Shown here one piece after another: positions 7,899 to 16,764 of a DNA stretch of 64,000 bases. The notes beneath the pieces were generated by a model, which was not told the origin of the DNA, ran no database searches, and was given only the letters and a program-made list of their open reading frames with translations. The stretch comes from Amycolatopsis thermophila (GTDB taxonomy: Bacteria; Actinomycetota; Actinomycetes; Mycobacteriales; Pseudonocardiaceae), in the NCBI RefSeq assembly GCF_030814215.1, contig NZ_JAUSUT010000001.1:434001-498000 (forward strand). Reading direction: 5' to 3'. A program made the translations under genes and the position numbers. Within the stretch, counting starts at the first letter, position 1, and each line of letters starts with the position of its first letter.

Positions 7899-9440
7899 TC
7901 AGCGCCGCGGTTCCAGGGTGGTCGACCACAGCGCGGCGCCGGTGCCGTCACGAAGATCGACGCGCAGTTCGCCCGTGCCGCCGTCGATGTTGATTTCGCC
8001 GAAATGCTGGAAACCGCCCATCGGCGAGGTGTTGGCCGCGGGCGGGGCGTGCACGAAAACCGCCTCCGGGCCGAAGGTCGGGTCGAGCGTGTTCGGGCCG
8101 AACGCACCCGCGTGCAGTGGCCCGGAAACGAATTCCCAGAACGGGTCGAAATCCTGCACGGCCGCGCGGTCCGGCGAATAGTGGTGGGCCGCGGTGTAGT
8201 GCACGTCCGCGGTCAGCCACACCGTGTTGCGCACCTTGCGCTTCGCGAGTTCACGCAGGACCCAGGCGATTTCGCTTTCCCGGCCGGCGGGCGCGCCGGG
8301 CCGGTTGTTCGCCACGCCCTCGATGCCGGTGCCGTCGAGCACCGCGAGCCCGATGGGCAGGTCGGCCTGCACGATCTTCCACGTCGCGCGGCTGCGGGAC
8401 AGGCCGTCGACGAGCCACTGCGCCTGCTTCTCGCCGAGGATGTGCCCGGGCCGGGTCTGGTCGGCGGTGTTGGCGTCCTTGTAGCTCCGCATGTCCAGGA
8501 CGAACACCTCGAGCCGCGAGCCGTAGGTGAAGCTGCGGTAGACGCGGCCGTCGACCGCGCGCTTCGGGTCGATCGGCTGCCATTCGTGGAAGGCCCGGAA
8601 CGCGCGCGCGGCCAGGACGTCGACGCGCTTTTCGGTGTACTGCGGCAGATCCAGGATCTCGCCCGGGTACCAGTTGTTGGTCACCTCGTGGTCGTCCCAC
8701 TGGACGTAGCTCGCGGTCGCCGCGGTGAACGCGCGGACGTTGTCGTCGAGCATGTTGTAGGCGAACTGCCCGCGGTACTCGTCGAGGGTTTCGGCGACCT
8801 TCGACTTCTCCGGGGTGACGATGTTGCGCCACACCCGCCCGTCGGGCAAGGTGACCGACTCGGTGAGCGGGCCGTCGGCGTACACCGTGTCGCCGCTGTG
8901 CAGGAACAGGTCCGGCTTGCGGGCGAGCATCGCGGAGTAGGCGGTCAGGCCGCCGATGTCGGGGTTGATGCCCCAGCCCTGGCCGACCACGTCGCCCGAC
9001 CAGGTAAGCCGGACGTCGCTGCGCCCGACGGGCGCGGTCTTGAAGGTGCCGGCCAACGGTTCGCTGCGCACGCGGCCGTCGAGGGATTCGGCGGTGACGC
9101 GGTAGTGCACCTCGGTGCCCGGGGCGAGCGCGGAGATCCGCAGCTTGCCGGTGCCGCCGGTGTCCGGGGTGAGCAGCGGACCGCGCACGGTGCGGGCGTT
9201 GCGGAAGGACGGGTCGCGGGAGATCTCGACGACCATCCGGGACGGCCGGTCGGCGCGGGTCCAGACCAGTCCGGAGGTGGGGGTCACGTCGCCGGACTGG
9301 ATGCCGTGGGTGAGCACCGGGCGGTCCGTGCGGACGAGGGTGGTGGCGCTCGCCAGGGGGCCGGCCAGGACACCGGCGGCCAGGACACCGGCGCCGGCGA
9401 GGCCGGTTCTGAGGGCGGAGCGTCGCGTCTGTTCGGTCAT
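7899..9440 (-). CDS. Tat-exported PhoD-type alkaline phosphatase
   Basis: A 513-residue PhoD-family metallophosphoesterase (phosphodiesterase/phosphomonoesterase active outside the cell). The N-terminus has a twin-arginine signal (RRSALRTGLAGAG, then a hydrophobic stretch ending LASA). An N-terminal Ig-like domain (HGIQSGDVTPTSGLVWTRAD) precedes the catalytic domain with metal ligands visible in SGDTVYADG, WDDHEVTNNWYPGE and TADVHYTAAHHY. The C-terminal FWEFVSGPLHAGAFGP segment is typical. PhoD enzymes use calcium and iron and are usually induced by phosphate starvation; no PHO box was recognised here. Confidence 0.93.
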   Translation of the reverse strand: MTEQTRRSALRTGLAGAGVLAAGVLAGPLASATTLVRTDRPVLTHGIQSGDVTPTSGLVWTRADRPSRMVVEISRDPSFRNARTVRGPLLTPDTGGTGKLRISALAPGTEVHYRVTAESLDGRVRSEPLAGTFKTAPVGRSDVRLTWSGDVVGQGWGINPDIGGLTAYSAMLARKPDLFLHSGDTVYADGPLTESVTLPDGRVWRNIVTPEKSKVAETLDEYRGQFAYNMLDDNVRAFTAATASYVQWDDHEVTNNWYPGEILDLPQYTEKRVDVLAARAFRAFHEWQPIDPKRAVDGRVYRSFTYGSRLEVFVLDMRSYKDANTADQTRPGHILGEKQAQWLVDGLSRSRATWKIVQADLPIGLAVLDGTGIEGVANNRPGAPAGRESEIAWVLRELAKRKVRNTVWLTADVHYTAAHHYSPDRAAVQDFDPFWEFVSGPLHAGAFGPNTLDPTFGPEAVFVHAPPAANTSPMGGFQHFGEINIDGGTGELRVDLRDGTGAALWSTTLEPRR

Positions 9441-9500
9441 GCCGGTGTTCTATGCGGCGGCGGAAGCCGGAGGGCCAACTCCGGCTGTCCGCCCGGTGAA

Positions 9501-9860
9501 TTACGCGGCGGCTCGCTGACGGCCGTCGGCGGTGCGCAGGCCGTAACCGAAGACGCGGTCCACGGCGATGTGTGCGAGCCAGGCCAGGGCGAGGGGGAAG
9601 GTGTTCGGGACGAAGCTGAAGACCACGAGGAACAGCACGGGCGACGCCCAATGGTGGGCGGCGTTGTAGAACGGCACGACCCGCCGCGGCAGGATGCCGC
9701 GACCGGCCGGTGGGGCACCGATCCCGGCCAGGAACGTCAGGTCCGGCCCGATCAGGCCCAGCAGCACGGCGCCGACGGTCCACCCGCCGTGCTCGACGGC
9801 CTCGAACACGGCGAACGCGAGCAGGAAGGCGGCGGCGACGGCCCAGGCGATGCGCTTCAC
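9501..9860 (-). CDS. DUF4260 integral membrane protein
   Basis: A 119-residue protein with three to four hydrophobic segments and the conserved DUF4260 motifs FYNAAHHWASP and LAWLAHIAVDRVFGYGL. The His and Asp residues in the membrane suggest metal or proton handling, but the function is unknown. The GTG at 9860 has GGAGGAG upstream, which fixes the start. Two palindromes lie 32-100 bases upstream and probably bind a TetR-type repressor. Confidence 0.85.
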   Translation of the reverse strand: MKRIAWAVAAAFLLAFAVFEAVEHGGWTVGAVLLGLIGPDLTFLAGIGAPPAGRGILPRRVVPFYNAAHHWASPVLFLVVFSFVPNTFPLALAWLAHIAVDRVFGYGLRTADGRQRAAA

Positions 9861-9891
9861 GGGAACTCCTCCGAGATCGGGTATCCATTTC

Positions 9892-9958
9892 GAGAGCAGT
9901 GCTCTCAACATGGACGAGCGTGCCCGCATCGGCGCCCTTTGTCAAGAGCACCGCTCTC
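9892..9958. promoter_or_regulatory. Twin palindromic operators upstream of DUF4260 gene
   Basis: GAGAGCAGTGCTCTC at 9892-9906 and AGAGCACCGCTCT at 9946-9958 are copies of the same inverted repeat, 54 bases apart. The AGAGCA-N-TGCTCT form resembles operators of TetR-family repressors. No TetR gene is in the window, so the regulator would act from elsewhere. Confidence 0.65.
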
Positions 9959-9972
9959 GGTTCGGATCGCCG

Positions 9973-10374
9973 CTACTCGGTGGGTTGCTGCTGGCTCGGC
10001 AGGCGTCCCTGCGCCATCCGCTTGGCCACGTCATTGCGCAGCCACAGCGCCCACAACCAGAACGCGGCGAACAGCAGCCCGATGATGCCGATCGCGACCT
10101 GCACGAAGAAGTACGCGATCAGCGCGACCTGCAGGACCAGGATCACCGGCACCGCCCAGCGCCGCTTCAGGACCCCGCACAGCAGGACGTGCAGGACGGC
10201 GATGACGATGACCCCCCAGCCCGGGACCGTGCCCACACCGCCGCCCAGGTTGGCGATGATCGGCACCGCCAGGCCGACGGTGATCGCCTCGCAGATCAGG
10301 GTGCCGGCCATGACCCCGCGGAAGGACTTCATCGGGTCCTTCGCCGGCGGCCGCACCGTCTTCTCCTCGCTCAC
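9973..10374 (-). CDS. DUF4233 membrane protein
   Basis: A 133-residue protein with four transmembrane segments (for example VGTVPGWGVIVIAVLHVLLC and ALIAYFFVQVAIGIIGLLF), matching the DUF4233 family that follows folC in actinobacteria (the Rv2446c position). GTG 10374 overlaps the folC stop in GTGA, so the two are translationally coupled. Function unknown; gene order suggests a link to folate or nucleotide metabolism. Confidence 0.9.
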   Translation of the reverse strand: MSEEKTVRPPAKDPMKSFRGVMAGTLICEAITVGLAVPIIANLGGGVGTVPGWGVIVIAVLHVLLCGVLKRRWAVPVILVLQVALIAYFFVQVAIGIIGLLFAAFWLWALWLRNDVAKRMAQGRLPSQQQPTE

Positions 10375-11843
10375 GCCGGCTCCTTCCCGAACAACGTCCG
10401 CGCGTCCCCCACCGTGACGACCGAGCCGGTGATCAGCACGCCGCCACCGGCCAGCGGTTCGCCCGGGTCGTCGCTCTCCTCGACCAGCGCCACGGCCGTC
10501 TCCACCGCCGCGTCCAAACTGGACTCGGCGACCACCCGGTCCTCGCCGAAGATCGACAGCGCCAGCTCGTTCAGCTCGTCCAGCGGCATCGCGCGGGGCG
10601 AGCTGTTCTTGGTGACCACCACGTCGGAGACCACCGGTTCGAGCGCCTCCAGGATGCCGCGCACGTCCTTGTCGTCGAGCACGCCGATGACCGCGGTGAG
10701 CTTGCGGAAGGCGAACTCCTCCTCGATCGCGGTGGCCAGCGCCCGCGCGCCGTGCGGGTTGTGCGCCGCGTCGAGCAGCACCGTCGGTGCGGACCGGACG
10801 CGCTCCAGCCGTCCCGGGTTCTCCACGGCCGCGAACGCCTCGCGCACCGCCTCGATGTCCAGCCGCCGGTCCTTGCCCGCGCCGAAGAAGGCCTCGACGG
10901 CGGCCAGCGCCAGCAACGCGTTGTTCGCCTGGTGCGCGCCGTGCAGGGGCAGGAAGATCTCGTCGTAGACGCCGCCGAGGCCCTGCAGGCTCAGCATCTG
11001 CCCGCCGACCGCGATCTCCCGTCGCAGCACCCCGAACTCGCTGCCCGCGCGCGCGACCGTGGCGTCGACCTCGACGGCCCGCTCCAGCAGCACGCGCAGC
11101 GCCTCGGGCTCCTGCTCGGCGATGATCGCGACGCTGCCCGGCTTGATGATCCCGGCCTTCTCCCCCGCGATCTCGCCGAGGTCCGTGCCCAGGTAGTCGG
11201 TGTGGTCGAGGCCGACCGGCGTGATGACGGCGACCTGGCCGTCGGCCACGTTGGTGGCGTCCCACGTGCCGCCCATGCCGGTCTCGACGACGGCGGCGTC
11301 GACCGGGGCGTCGGCGAACGCCGCGAACGCCATGCCGGTGAGCACCTCGAACTTGCTCATCTTCGGGCCGCCCGCGCCGTCCACCATGCCGACGTAGGGC
11401 TCGATGTCGCGGTAGACGTCCACGTACTTCGACGCGGCGATCGGATGCCCGTCGAGCGCGATCCGCTCGGTGACCAGCTGCAGGTGCGGGCTGGTGTAGC
11501 GGCCGACGCGCAGGCCCAGCCGGGACAGCAGCGCGTCGACCAGGCGGGTGACCGAGCCCTTGCCGTTCGTGCCGGCCACGTGGATGACCGGGTACGTCTT
11601 CTGCGGGTCGCCCAGCACGGTCATCAGCGCGGTGATCCGGTCGAGCGACGGCTCGATCTTCGTCTCCGGCCAGCGCTGGTTCAGCTCGGCCTCGACGCGC
11701 AGCAGCTCCTGGCGGGCCCGGCGCTCGATCTCCTCGAGGTCGACCGGGTCGATCTCGGCCGGATCGTCGGGCAGGGGCCCGGCCACGAAGTTGCCCCCGC
11801 TGGACAGCTCCGCCGGGTACTCCTCGTCCTCGCCCGATGTCAC
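10371..11843 (-). CDS. folC: Dihydrofolate synthase / folylpolyglutamate synthase
   Basis: A Mur-ligase-type enzyme that adds glutamate to dihydropteroate and to reduced folates. The P-loop HVAGTNGKGSVTR is at about residues 88-100, followed by TSPHL and GMGGTWDATNVA. At 490 residues it is slightly longer than average because of an acidic N-terminal extension (residues 1-45). It sits in the valS-folC-DUF4233-ndk order of the backbone. Confidence 0.95.
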   Translation of the reverse strand: MTSGEDEEYPAELSSGGNFVAGPLPDDPAEIDPVDLEEIERRARQELLRVEAELNQRWPETKIEPSLDRITALMTVLGDPQKTYPVIHVAGTNGKGSVTRLVDALLSRLGLRVGRYTSPHLQLVTERIALDGHPIAASKYVDVYRDIEPYVGMVDGAGGPKMSKFEVLTGMAFAAFADAPVDAAVVETGMGGTWDATNVADGQVAVITPVGLDHTDYLGTDLGEIAGEKAGIIKPGSVAIIAEQEPEALRVLLERAVEVDATVARAGSEFGVLRREIAVGGQMLSLQGLGGVYDEIFLPLHGAHQANNALLALAAVEAFFGAGKDRRLDIEAVREAFAAVENPGRLERVRSAPTVLLDAAHNPHGARALATAIEEEFAFRKLTAVIGVLDDKDVRGILEALEPVVSDVVVTKNSSPRAMPLDELNELALSIFGEDRVVAESSLDAAVETAVALVEESDDPGEPLAGGGVLITGSVVTVGDARTLFGKEPA

Positions 11844-11916
11844 ACGTTCTCCCTACTCAGCCGGGGCCGACTACCCCGCCGAGTCTACTTTCGCCGGTCC
11901 TGGCAGGTTGGGCTGC

Positions 11917-12511
11917 ATGCCGTTCGACCACAACCACGCCTACCACCGGCTGTTGCTGCGGCACGTGCCCGCTGGGGCGCGCACCGCGCTCGACGTGGGC
12001 TGCGGGTCGGGACGGTTCGCCCGCAGGCTGGCCGCAGCGGGGCTCGCCGTCGAGGGCATCGACGCGTCCGCGGAGATGATCACGCTCGCGCGGGCGCTCG
12101 GGCCGGCCGCGATCACCTACCGCAACGAAGACGTCACGACGGCCGAGCTCGGGCGCTACGACTTCGTCTCGTGCCTGGCGTCGCTGCACCACGTGCCGTT
12201 CGAGACGGTGACGAAACTGCGCGGCGCTGAACCCGGGCGGAGTGCTGGCGGTCCTCGGCCTGGCGAAGCCGCGCTCGCCCGGGGACTGGGTGAAGTGGGG
12301 CCTGCTCGCGCCGCCGGTGAACCTGGCGGCGCGGCTCGTCGTGGTGGCCGGGGAACACCTGAACGGCGGCCCCGATCCCGTCGCGTCGCCCCCGGTTCGG
12401 GACTGGGAGACGACGATGACGCAGGTGCGGCGCGAGTCGGCGGCGCTGCTGCCCGGGCGGACCGTGCGGCCGCTGCTGTTCTTCCGCTACCTGCTGCTCT
12501 ACCGAGCCTGA
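11917..12511 (+). pseudogene. Class I SAM methyltransferase, frameshifted
   Basis: The N-terminal half from ATG 11917 is a Rossmann methyltransferase (ALDVGCGSGRFARRL, EGIDASAEMI, SCLASLHHVPFE). At about 12220-12226 the frame shifts by +1: the expected LNPGG segment and the remaining ~90 residues (VLAVLGLAKPRSPGDWVKWG up to FFRYLLLYRA) continue in the next frame and stop at 12511. Removing one G in the GCGCGGCGCTG stretch restores a ~197-residue protein of normal family layout. It is either a recent pseudogene or a sequencing error. The open frame that runs on from the first half into downstream genes is not meaningful. Confidence 0.8.
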
Positions 12512-12774
12512 CGCGCGGCGATGCGCGCCTGCACCTCGGGGCGGCGCAGGGGCGGCACCGTGGCCGGGGGTTGGCGGCGCGCGGGCAGCTCGTCGAGCAG
12601 CCGCGTGGTGATCTCGGCGATCTCGGCCACCGCCCGTTCGAAGGGTTCGCGCGTGGCGTCCGACAGCGTCTGCACGCCGGTCACCTTCCGCACGTACTGG
12701 CGCGCGGCGGCCTCGATCTCCTCGGCCGTCGCCGACGGCTCCAGCCCGCGGAGCACGGTGATGTTTCGGCACAT
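12499..12774 (-). CDS. DUF2277 family protein
   Basis: A 91-residue protein starting MCRNITVLRGLEPSATAEEI, the signature start of DUF2277. The core (AAARQYVRKVTGVQTLSD) is conserved, and a variable Arg/Pro-rich tail follows. Small cytoplasmic protein of unknown function. Its 3' end overlaps the end of the methyltransferase by 13 bases in convergent orientation. Confidence 0.85.
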   Translation of the reverse strand: MCRNITVLRGLEPSATAEEIEAAARQYVRKVTGVQTLSDATREPFERAVAEIAEITTRLLDELPARRQPPATVPPLRRPEVQARIAARQAR

Positions 12775-12844
12775 GCGGCCGAGGGTACGCGCGCCGCGGC
12801 CTCGACGGGGACACTCCGATCGGGCAAGCTCGGGGCAGCTTCGA

Positions 12845-14026
12845 GTGCACGAGGAGGTGTACACCCTGGCCACGGACTTCGGCGCGTACGTCGAGCGCCA
12901 CCCCGTTCCCGCAACCGGGATCCCCTTCGCCGTCAAGGACTTCCTCGACGTCGCCGGCCAGACGACCCGCAACGGCACGCCCGGTCTGGGACACCACGTC
13001 GCGGCCGAGGACGCCGAACCGGTCGCCCGGCTGCGCGCGGCCGGTTACGTACCGGTCGCCCGGACCACCGTGCCCGAGCTGGCCTGGTCGGTCCGCACCC
13101 CGGGCTGCCGCAACCCGCGGGACCCCCGACGGGACGCGGGCGGCTCGAGCGGCGGGTCGGCGGTCGCGGTCGCCATCGGGGACGTGCCGGTCGCGCTGGG
13201 CACCGACACCGGCGGCTCGATTCGCATCCCGGCCGCGCTGTGCGGCGTCGCGGGGCTGCGGCCCACCCACGGCACGATCTCGATGCGCGGAGTGACCCCG
13301 CTGACGCCGTCGATGGACACCGTCGGGCCGATCGCGCGGACCGCCGCGGAGTGCCTCGAGGTGCACCGGATCCTCGGCGGCGCGGTGGAAGGCGCGCCGG
13401 AGAGCGTCGAGGGTCTGCGGCTGGGCTGGCCGGAACACCTGTGGGGCACCAAGATCGATCCGGAGGTGCTGCGGATCGTCGAAGGCGCGCGGGACGTCCT
13501 GCGGGCGTCGGGCGCGGAGATCGTGCCGGTCGAGCTGCCGCTGGGCCACCGGCACGCGCGGTCCGCCGGGTTCACGACCATGCTGTTCGAGTCGGCGCAG
13601 CTGTGGTGGCAGGCCTACCAGGACGACCCGTCCGGCCTGCGGGGCCGCGCGATCGGGCAGCTCAAGGCCGGCAGCGAGGTCACGCGGGACGACTACGACG
13701 CGGCCCGCGAGCACGCCGCCGCGATCGCCGGCGAGGTGGACGACGCGTTCACCGAGGTCGACGCCCTGCTGATGCCCACCGTGCCGGTCGCCGCCGCGCT
13801 CGCCGAAGCCGACGCGGTCGAGGTCGGCGGGCGGGCCGAGGCGATCGAGAACGCCTACTACCGGCTGACCGCGCTGGCCGCGGTCAGCGGGCACCCCGCG
13901 CTGACGGTCCCGGCCGGGCTGACCGCCGACGGCCTCCCGGTCGGCGCCCAGCTCGTCGGGCCCCGACGGCGGGAGGCCCTCCTCTGCCTGCTCGGCACCA
14001 CGATCGAAGGAGGCTCCCGGTCATGA
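12845..14026 (+). CDS. Amidase signature family enzyme
   Basis: A Ser-cisSer-Lys amidohydrolase. From GTG 12845: Lys31 in [10 protein letters not shown], the Gly/Ser-rich loop [12 protein letters not shown] at 99-110, and the nucleophile Ser125 in [16 protein letters not shown]. The C-terminal [21 protein letters not shown] is typical. At ~393 residues it is short for the family (450-500), lacking part of the N-terminal helices. GTG 12857 is an alternative start. The stop overlaps the next gene in ATGA, so the pair is one operon. Substrate unknown; such enzymes hydrolyse short amides, carbamates or acyl-amides. Confidence 0.85.
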   Translation: MHEEVYTLATDFGAYVERHPVPATGIPFAVKDFLDVAGQTTRNGTPGLGHHVAAEDAEPVARLRAAGYVPVARTTVPELAWSVRTPGCRNPRDPRRDAGGSSGGSAVAVAIGDVPVALGTDTGGSIRIPAALCGVAGLRPTHGTISMRGVTPLTPSMDTVGPIARTAAECLEVHRILGGAVEGAPESVEGLRLGWPEHLWGTKIDPEVLRIVEGARDVLRASGAEIVPVELPLGHRHARSAGFTTMLFESAQLWWQAYQDDPSGLRGRAIGQLKAGSEVTRDDYDAAREHAAAIAGEVDDAFTEVDALLMPTVPVAAALAEADAVEVGGRAEAIENAYYRLTALAAVSGHPALTVPAGLTADGLPVGAQLVGPRRREALLCLLGTTIEGGSRS

Positions 14027-15189
14027 CCAAACCCGACCCGCGCGACCTGCTCGGCATCCGCGGCCTGCTCCACGACGAGGAGCGCGAGATCGCGGACACG
14101 GTGCGGACGTTCGTCCGCAAGGAGGTCGCCGACCACGCCGGCCAGTGGTTCGAGGACGCGACGTTCCCGCGGCACCTGGTCGGGCAGCTCGGCGAAATGG
14201 GTCTGCTCGGCATGCACCTGACCGGTTACGGCTGCGCGGGCACCAGCGCGACCGCCTACGGCCTGGCGTGCCTGGAGCTGGAGGCCGGCGACAGCGGGCT
14301 GCGCAGCTTCGTGTCCGTGCAGGGCTCGCTGGCGATGTTCCCGATCTGGAAGTACGGCTCGGACGAGCAGAAGGACCGGTGGCTGCCGGCGATGGCACGC
14401 GGCGAGGCGATCGGCTGCTTCGGCCTCACCGAGCCCGACCGCGGCTCCGATCCCGGCGACATGCGCACCTACGCCCGCCGCGACGGCGACGACTGGATCG
14501 TCAACGGCGCCAAGATGTGGATCACCAACGGCACCCTCGCCGACGTCGCGGTGGTCTGGGCGCGCACCGACGAGGGCGTGCGCGGGTTCGTCGTGCCGAC
14601 GGACACCCCGGGTTTCACCGCACGGGAGATCAAGCACAAGCTGTCGCTGCGGATGTCGGCCACGGCGGAGCTGTCGTTCGACGACATGCGCCTGCCCGCC
14701 GACGCGGCGCTGCCCGGCGTGACCGGATTGAAGGGGCCGCTGTCGTGCCTGTCGGAGGCGCGGTTCGGCATCCTGTTCGGGGCCCTCGGCGCGGCACGCA
14801 CCTGCTACGAGAGCGCTCTGGACTACGCGGCGAGCCGGGAGCAGTTCGGGCGCCCGATCGGCGGTTTCCAGCTGACGCAGCAGAAACTGGTCGGGATGGC
14901 GCTGGAGCTGAACAAGGGCATGCTCCTCGCGGTGCACCTGGGCCGGCGCAAGGACGCCGGCGACCTGCCGCCGGAACTGGTCAGCTTCGGCAAGCTCAGC
15001 AACGTGCGCACGGCGATCGACGTCGCCCGCACCTCGCGCACCATCCTGGCGGCGAACGGGATCAGCCTCGAGTACCCGGTCCTGCGGCACGCCAACAACC
15101 TGGAGAGCGTGCTGACCTACGAGGGCACCGAGGAGATCCACACGCTGGTGCTGGGCCAGCTGCTGACCGGCCAGAGCGCCTACCGCTGA
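14023..15189 (+). CDS. Acyl-CoA dehydrogenase (glutaryl-CoA dehydrogenase-like)
   Basis: A 388-residue FAD acyl-CoA dehydrogenase with GAAGGAGG before ATG 14023. It has CFGLTEPDRGSDPGDM (FAD/substrate loop), MWITNG, REQFGRPIGGFQLTQ, and the catalytic base Glu367 in TYEGTEEIHTLVLGQ; the Glu position and length fit the glutaryl-CoA dehydrogenase branch. That enzyme oxidises and decarboxylates glutaryl-CoA to crotonyl-CoA in lysine and tryptophan breakdown. Coupling to an amidase is unusual and may point to breakdown of a dicarboxylic amide; that is inference. Confidence 0.9.
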   Translation: MTKPDPRDLLGIRGLLHDEEREIADTVRTFVRKEVADHAGQWFEDATFPRHLVGQLGEMGLLGMHLTGYGCAGTSATAYGLACLELEAGDSGLRSFVSVQGSLAMFPIWKYGSDEQKDRWLPAMARGEAIGCFGLTEPDRGSDPGDMRTYARRDGDDWIVNGAKMWITNGTLADVAVVWARTDEGVRGFVVPTDTPGFTAREIKHKLSLRMSATAELSFDDMRLPADAALPGVTGLKGPLSCLSEARFGILFGALGAARTCYESALDYAASREQFGRPIGGFQLTQQKLVGMALELNKGMLLAVHLGRRKDAGDLPPELVSFGKLSNVRTAIDVARTSRTILAANGISLEYPVLRHANNLESVLTYEGTEEIHTLVLGQLLTGQSAYR

Positions 15190-15299
15190 GGCGAACGGGT
15201 GGCGGGCGGCCGTCCGGTCGACACCCGCACAGGTGATAACCGGCCCGCCCCACCCGATCGGCGGCGCCGGACGCGGCCGGCAGCGATTAAGAAGAACTC

Positions 15300-16193
15300 A
15301 TGCGCCGCAGCATGGTCGTCGTCCTGGTCGCCGCCTGCACGTTGCTGGCGTCCGCCCTCACCGCCTCCGCCACGCCCCGCTACCGGCACTACGTGGCGCT
15401 CGGCGACTCCTACACGGCCGGACCGCTGATCCCGCTGCAACGCCTGGACCCGGTCGGCTGCCTGCGGTCCACCGCCAACTACCCGTCACTGCTGGCGATC
15501 GCGCTGCGGGTCGGCTCGTTCACCGACGTGTCGTGCAGCGGCGCGGACACCCACGACATGGTCGCCCCGCAGGACGTGGTGCTCGGGCCGAACCCGCCGC
15601 AGCTCGACGCGCTGCGCGCGGACACCGACCTGGTCACGCTCGGCATCGGCGGCAACGACTACGGCGTCTTCGGCACGATCATCGGCACCTGCCCCGGGCT
15701 GCGGGATTCCGACCCGGCGGGCAACCCGTGCGAGCGGCACTTCACCGTCGACGGCGTCGACACGATCAAGGCGCGGCTGCCGCAGACGCAGGCGAACGTC
15801 ACGGCGGTGCTCGGCGAGATCCACGACCGCGCGCCGGACGCCGAGGTGCTGGTGATCGGCTACCCGCGCATCGCCCCGCCGACGGGCACCTGCCCGCAGA
15901 TCCTGCCCTTCGCGGACGGCGACTACCCGTGGCTCAACAGCGTCGAGGAGGAACTCAACGCGGCGTTGGAGAAGGCGGTCGCCGAGGACGGTAAGGCGTC
16001 CTATGTGGACACTTATGGTCCGTCGCTCGGGCACGACGCCTGCGCTCCGCCGGGTCAGGCGTGGATCAACGGCAAGGACCTCAAGCCGTGGGCGGCGAAC
16101 TACCACCCGCTGTTCACCGGGATGCAGGGCGTCGCGGCGACGACCCTCGCGGCGCTACGCGATGGAGCGGGCGCGGCCGTCGCGGTGCGGTAG
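15300..16193 (+). CDS. Secreted SGNH/GDSL esterase-lipase
   Basis: A 297-residue secreted hydrolase. Signal peptide at residues 1-25 (VVVLVAACTLLASALTASA). Block I ALGDSYTAG (Ser37), block III GIGGNDYG, and block V around NYHPLF carry the catalytic residues; paired cysteines (SCSGAD, GTCPGL, DACAPP) suggest disulfides as in Streptomyces SGNH lipases. AT-rich GATTAAGAAGAACTC precedes ATG 15300. Convergent with the ATPase gene, overlapping by 39 bases. Confidence 0.92.
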   Translation: MRRSMVVVLVAACTLLASALTASATPRYRHYVALGDSYTAGPLIPLQRLDPVGCLRSTANYPSLLAIALRVGSFTDVSCSGADTHDMVAPQDVVLGPNPPQLDALRADTDLVTLGIGGNDYGVFGTIIGTCPGLRDSDPAGNPCERHFTVDGVDTIKARLPQTQANVTAVLGEIHDRAPDAEVLVIGYPRIAPPTGTCPQILPFADGDYPWLNSVEEELNAALEKAVAEDGKASYVDTYGPSLGHDACAPPGQAWINGKDLKPWAANYHPLFTGMQGVAATTLAALRDGAGAAVAVR

Positions 16194-16601
16194 CTGCCAG
16201 GTCATCGACACCGTGGTGCCCTCGTCGGAGGCCGTGATCTCGACGTGCCCGGCGAGCCCGCGGATGAGCCTGAACCCGCGCCCGTCGGCCATCGTGCGGC
16301 CCGGCGGCAACGGCTTCCAGCGGCCGCGGTCGATGACGGTCACCGCGATCAGGTCGTGGTCGCGGCTCGCGTGCAGTTCGACCGGGCCGCCCTTGCCGTC
16401 CGGGTAGGCGTGGGTCACCGAGTTCGTCAGCGCCTCGTAGCCGGCCAGGCCGATGGCGTGCGCGAGGTGACCGGGCAGGTCGAGGTCGTGCGCCCAGCGC
16501 ACCAGCTCGTACCGCAGTTCGGTGATGTCGCGCGGTGACGCGGGCCAGTGGCAGTGGAGGCTGGTCTCGGTGCAGCCGGACGGGCGGGACGTGCTGTCCA
16601 T
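16155..16601 (-). CDS. HATPase-domain anti-sigma/regulatory protein (RsbW-like)
   Basis: A 148-residue single-domain GHKL ATPase. The N-box LAGYEALTNSVTHAYPD and the G-box MADGRGFRLIRGLAG are present. Proteins of this size act as anti-sigma kinases or partners of HTH proteins in actinobacterial regulation. No anti-anti-sigma or sigma gene is adjacent. ATG 16601 is preceded by GGGGGAAG. Its promoter region faces that of the DUF4180 gene. Confidence 0.85.
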   Translation of the reverse strand: MDSTSRPSGCTETSLHCHWPASPRDITELRYELVRWAHDLDLPGHLAHAIGLAGYEALTNSVTHAYPDGKGGPVELHASRDHDLIAVTVIDRGRWKPLPPGRTMADGRGFRLIRGLAGHVEITASDEGTTVSMTWQLPHRDGRARSIA

Positions 16602-16702
16602 CGGCTTCCCCCACTCGAGGGTGTGCAGGTTCCCTTCATCTTCACACTGTCGAGTGAATGGGCAACAGGGACCTTGGACCTCATTGGATGCCCGACTCTC
16701 GA

Positions 16703-16764
16703 TACCCTTCAATACCGCTTAATTCCCTTTGCTTCCGCTTAATAGGGAAGGATAGGGTAGAAGT
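16703..16764. promoter_or_regulatory. AT-rich repeat/operator region and leaderless promoter
   Basis: The sequence here is far less GC-rich than its surroundings. CCGCTTAAT occurs twice (16715 and 16735), exactly 20 bases or two helical turns apart, and TTCCCT/AGGGAA (16723/16744) plus ACCCTTC/GGATAGGGT form nested inverted repeats. TAGGGT at 16753-16758 is a plausible -10 whose start site would coincide with ATG 16765, giving a leaderless mRNA. It may be the operator shared by the HATPase and DUF4180 genes. Confidence 0.55.

Noticed and set aside
11548-15189. A very long plus-strand open frame running across folC, the methyltransferase, and into the dehydrogenase
   Set aside because: Its first third is antisense to folC and the middle lacks any family resemblance; only the methyltransferase start and the dehydrogenase are real. 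The GC-rich sequence leaves few stops.
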